From assembly GCA_965263155.1 (NCBI GenBank), contig OZ253586.1, forward strand, positions 2,108,001-2,172,000: a stretch of DNA of 64,000 nucleotides, given 5' to 3'. This stretch comes from JAAXIE01 sp965263155 (GTDB taxonomy: Bacteria > Chloroflexota > Dehalococcoidia > Lucifugimonadales > JAAXIE01). Shown in pieces: positions 61,792 through 64,000 of the stretch. A program made the position numbers and the translations under genes. The notes under the pieces were generated by a model. The model was not told the DNA's origin and ran no database searches. It was given only the letters and a program-made list of their open reading frames with translations. The number at the start of each line of letters is the position of its first letter. Position 1 is the first letter of the stretch.

Positions 61792-63027
61792 ATGGCCCCA
61801 TCGTCTCAGACCCAGAGCCAGACAGCTGACCATCTGCCCGGGCAGCCTCTTTCCCTCTATGTCCACGTTCCCTTCTGTCTGAGCAAGTGCCCCTACTGCG
61901 ACTTCAACACCTACCAAGGCATGGAACACGCCATGGCGCCCTACGTGGAAGCAGCCATGGAGGAGACCCGCCTATGGGGCGAGCGACTGGCGAACCCTCC
62001 AGCGACGACGGTGTTCTTTGGTGGAGGGACGCCATCGTACCTCAAGGCGGAACAACTGGGCAGGTTGATGTCGACCCTGCTAGCTGCTTTCCCTTTGGTG
62101 GAGGGGGCCGAGGTCACCGCCGAGGCCAACCCGGGTGATTTGGATGATGCGAAGCTCGCCGCGCTGCTACAGACAGGCATCAACCGCATCAGCATTGGCG
62201 TGCAGAGCACAGACGATGCCCTGCTAGAGATGCTGGGCCGCAGGCACACAGCTTTGGAGGCTGCGTCGGCATACGGGCGGGCTAGGGTGGCTGGCTTTCG
62301 CAACGTCAGCCTCGACCTGATGTTTGGCCTACCGCACCAGTCTATGGAGCAGTGGCGGGCTAGTGTGCAGAATGTAGTCGAGCTAGTCCCAGAGCATCTC
62401 TCCCTCTACGGTCTGACTTTGGAGCCCGGCACAGCCATGGAGCAGCAGGTGCGGAGGGGCATTCTGCCAGAACCCGACCCCGACCTAGCGGCCGACATGT
62501 ACGAGTATGCCCGTGAGGCCATGACGAATGCGGGCTACGAGCACTACGAAATATCCAACTGGTGCCTCCCTGGCTACCGATCGCGACACAACATGGCCTA
62601 TTGGCAGGTCGACCCGTACTTAGGCATCGGCCCCGGCGCCCACTCCAACCTAGGCGGCTTTCGTTTCCACAACGTCAAGCTGCCATCCCAGTACGCCAGA
62701 AGCGTCCAACGGTGGGCGGAGATGCCCCACGCGGCGGCCGTTATCGATGAGTTCGTCTTGAAGGACACGCCCACGTTGGAGGGCCTCGAGGCTACCGGCC
62801 CGGAGACGGCCATGGCGGAAACCCTCTTCTTGGGGCTCCGCTTGTTGGACGGAATCCAGCTGCGTGAGTTCCAGCTGCGCCATGGGATCGTGTTGATGGA
62901 CGCCTACGGTGCAGAGGTCGGAGACCTGGTATCGAGCGGTCTGCTGGAATTGGCGGGGGAGTGTCTCAAGCTAACGTCCAAGGGGCTGTTGCTCTCCAAC
63001 CAAGTATTCGTACGCTTTGTGAATTAG
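61792..63027 (+). CDS. hemW: Radical SAM heme chaperone HemW
   Basis: A 411-residue protein related to HemN. The radical-SAM cluster motif is CLSKCPYC (Cys29, 33, 36) followed by DF rather than DC, the distinction of HemW from coproporphyrinogen dehydrogenase. Other landmarks are FFGGGTPSYL, EANPGDL, RISIGVQST, RRHTALEA, DLMFGLPHQ, YEISNWCLPG and GIGPGAHS. The C-terminal HemN_C domain ends LTSKGLLLSNQVF. It binds heme and delivers it to target proteins. Separated by 4 bp from ychF, it forms a likely operon. Confidence 0.95.
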   Translation: MAPSSQTQSQTADHLPGQPLSLYVHVPFCLSKCPYCDFNTYQGMEHAMAPYVEAAMEETRLWGERLANPPATTVFFGGGTPSYLKAEQLGRLMSTLLAAFPLVEGAEVTAEANPGDLDDAKLAALLQTGINRISIGVQSTDDALLEMLGRRHTALEAASAYGRARVAGFRNVSLDLMFGLPHQSMEQWRASVQNVVELVPEHLSLYGLTLEPGTAMEQQVRRGILPEPDPDLAADMYEYAREAMTNAGYEHYEISNWCLPGYRSRHNMAYWQVDPYLGIGPGAHSNLGGFRFHNVKLPSQYARSVQRWAEMPHAAAVIDEFVLKDTPTLEGLEATGPETAMAETLFLGLRLLDGIQLREFQLRHGIVLMDAYGAEVGDLVSSGLLELAGECLKLTSKGLLLSNQVFVRFVN

Positions 63028-63113
63028 GTTATCCGGGGCCCGACGGACTCGCATTTTACTCCTGTAATTGAAGGTGAATATTCAGGACCAAGGGGTCACA
63101 CCGACCTTTCACT

Positions 63114-63139
63114 GTCATTCCGGCCTTCGTCGGAATGAC
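63114..63139. repeat. Extragenic palindrome (GTCATTCCG / CGGAATGAC)
   Basis: A 9-bp perfect stem around an 8-nt loop with TTCG. It has the form of the widespread intergenic hairpins that read as IPTKAGMT in one frame. A second inverted repeat (AACACTT / AAGTGTT) lies at about 63173-63197. Confidence 0.6.
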
Positions 63140-63640
63140 GATAGAGTCTCTGGCACGGCTCCCATGCCCATAACACTTGCAATTGAAGTAAGTGTTTAGG
63201 CTTGATGCCGTGGCCTTAAGGGCCAGCCCTCTCTCGTGGACGCCCAAACCCTCCAAGGCAACCACGAGGGCTGCCCCTACGAGCTAAGACCTGCGTAAGC
63301 ATGGGCGCTTCCCGCCTCCGGAAACCTTGCCTAACGGGCCTCCACCCTGACACCCGCCCGTCGACCGGAGTCGGCCTTCCGCGCTAGCCTGAATCCAGGC
63401 TGCCCTGACCCCATCTTGTGACCTTTGCAAAGCCGCTTCCCTTCGAGAGCCCTTGAGCGTAAGACTGGGGCTGCCCGGACCAGGTCCCGGAGATGAGGGT
63501 AGGACCCCATTCCAACCTACAACTTGCTGAGCACACACTATGATACTCGACAGAAAAAGCACAAACTCTCGCGCGAGAAATGGACTAAATCAAAGCTGAT
63601 GCGTAGCTGCCCCGATCCAAATCCCTGTGCAAGAGTATGG

Positions 63641-63715
63641 GACTAAAATAGTATTGGAATACCATGGTACGACTATCTCACAACATACGGAATGCGACTA
63701 AAATAGTATCGGAAT
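63641..63715. repeat. Two 20-bp direct repeats, 55 bp apart
   Basis: GACTAAAATAGTATTGGAAT at 63641-63660 recurs with one change (TATC) at 63696-63715. Only two copies exist, so it is not a CRISPR array. It could be a duplicated protein-binding site. Confidence 0.6.
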
Positions 63716-64000
63716 GTAACTCTTATGGCACCCGGGTCCGCCAAGTATCGCGCAGTTGTGCAAAGGTCTCCGTATGCGTCGCGGGAGATACCGTCGAGGT
63801 TGTCGACGTTCCGACTTGCCCGCCGCTAGCAGCTCGGCCCCACCGCCTGCCAAAGCTGGATGACCCGAAAAATCATGGGTCGAGAAAATAACCCAACCCC
63901 AACCGCACGAACTCTGAACAGTTACCAATTGAACTGACGGCTATCCCGCCGCCGCCTTTGGTGATATTCTGAAACTAGCAAAAGGCGCAGAGGGGAGCGC

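Larger units (their letters stand above)
63028..64000. other. 970-bp gene-free repeat-containing region
   Basis: No supported coding frame. It holds an extragenic palindrome (63114-63139), two similar copies of a TGYAATTGAAG motif (63064 and 63178) and a 20-bp direct repeat (63641, 63696), listed separately. Confidence 0.55.

Noticed and set aside
63641..63715. CRISPR array
   Set aside because: Only two repeat copies and no cas genes.
63664..63891. 75-residue plus-strand frame
   Set aside because: No ribosome-binding site; it overlaps the direct repeat and has no family resemblance.

Overview
The window looks like a chromosomal segment of a free-living, moderately GC-rich bacterium. The gene repertoire (runs of amidases, a TIM-barrel amidohydrolase, D-threonine-aldolase-type PLP enzymes, a hydantoinase B remnant, secreted Thr/Pro-rich lipoproteins, many insertion sequences) is what I would expect from an uncultivated Chloroflexota of the SAR202/Dehalococcoidia type. 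That assignment is inference, because no rRNA or other decisive marker is present. No tRNA, rRNA or CRISPR array was seen.

Layout. 0-1.9 kb: end of a cadherin-like repeat surface protein. 2.0-5.8 kb: three insertion sequences abutting one another through shared CTAG tetranucleotides. 5.9-9.3 kb: an AT-richer accessory block of unknown small and membrane-anchored proteins, including a paralogous pair. 9.7-11.1 kb: another IS5-type copy. 11.1-17.2 kb: gene debris (NTPase tail, TIR-like fragments, serine recombinase) around a lipoprotein with a nearly exact 600-bp internal duplication. 17.3-19.9 kb: a translationally coupled secreted pair, a zinc metallopeptidase and a collagen-like trypsin-fold protein whose catalytic His appears to be lost. 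20-22.4 kb: two D-threonine-aldolase-like genes. 23.4-27.2 kb: an AT-hook-tailed small protein, recN and a VapBC-type module. 27.8-41.2 kb: an accessory island with IS copies, a nuclease-like gene, a three-gene DUF262/AAA ATPase/unknown operon, and a three-gene operon encoding an SMC-like ATPase, a histidine kinase and a response regulator fused to an aminoglycoside-phosphotransferase-like kinase. 41.2-45.2 kb: further decayed genes. 46-58.4 kb: a catabolic and secreted-protein region (ASST-like propeller with Fe-type alcohol dehydrogenase, YbaY-domain protein, then a minus-strand run of amidase, solute-binding protein, amidohydrolase, amidase, VOC and cupin genes, and divergent PHP and dipeptide-ABC ATPase genes). 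58.5-63 kb: housekeeping genes holA, ychF and hemW. 63-64 kb: repeats only.

Mobile DNA. Six copies or fragments (A-F) of one IS5-type element with ends starting CAGG(C/G)TGC and YTAR targets are present. A has an intact transposase; B, C and D are frameshifted or truncated; E is a fragment; F is an internally deleted derivative that keeps both ends and its target duplication. An IS701-type element sits between A and B.

The most interesting content is the pair of compact, translationally coupled operons at 31.8-35.0 and 36.8-41.1 kb. Each joins an ATPase to other signalling or nucleic-acid-type domains inside an IS-rich island, as expected of anti-phage or conflict systems. The second (SMC-like ATPase, histidine kinase, receiver-kinase fusion) is the best candidate for an undescribed system. 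Two further themes are enzymes that appear to have lost a key residue (trypsin-like His, PLP lysine, one Fe-ADH metal ligand) and many catabolic genes dead beside IS elements.
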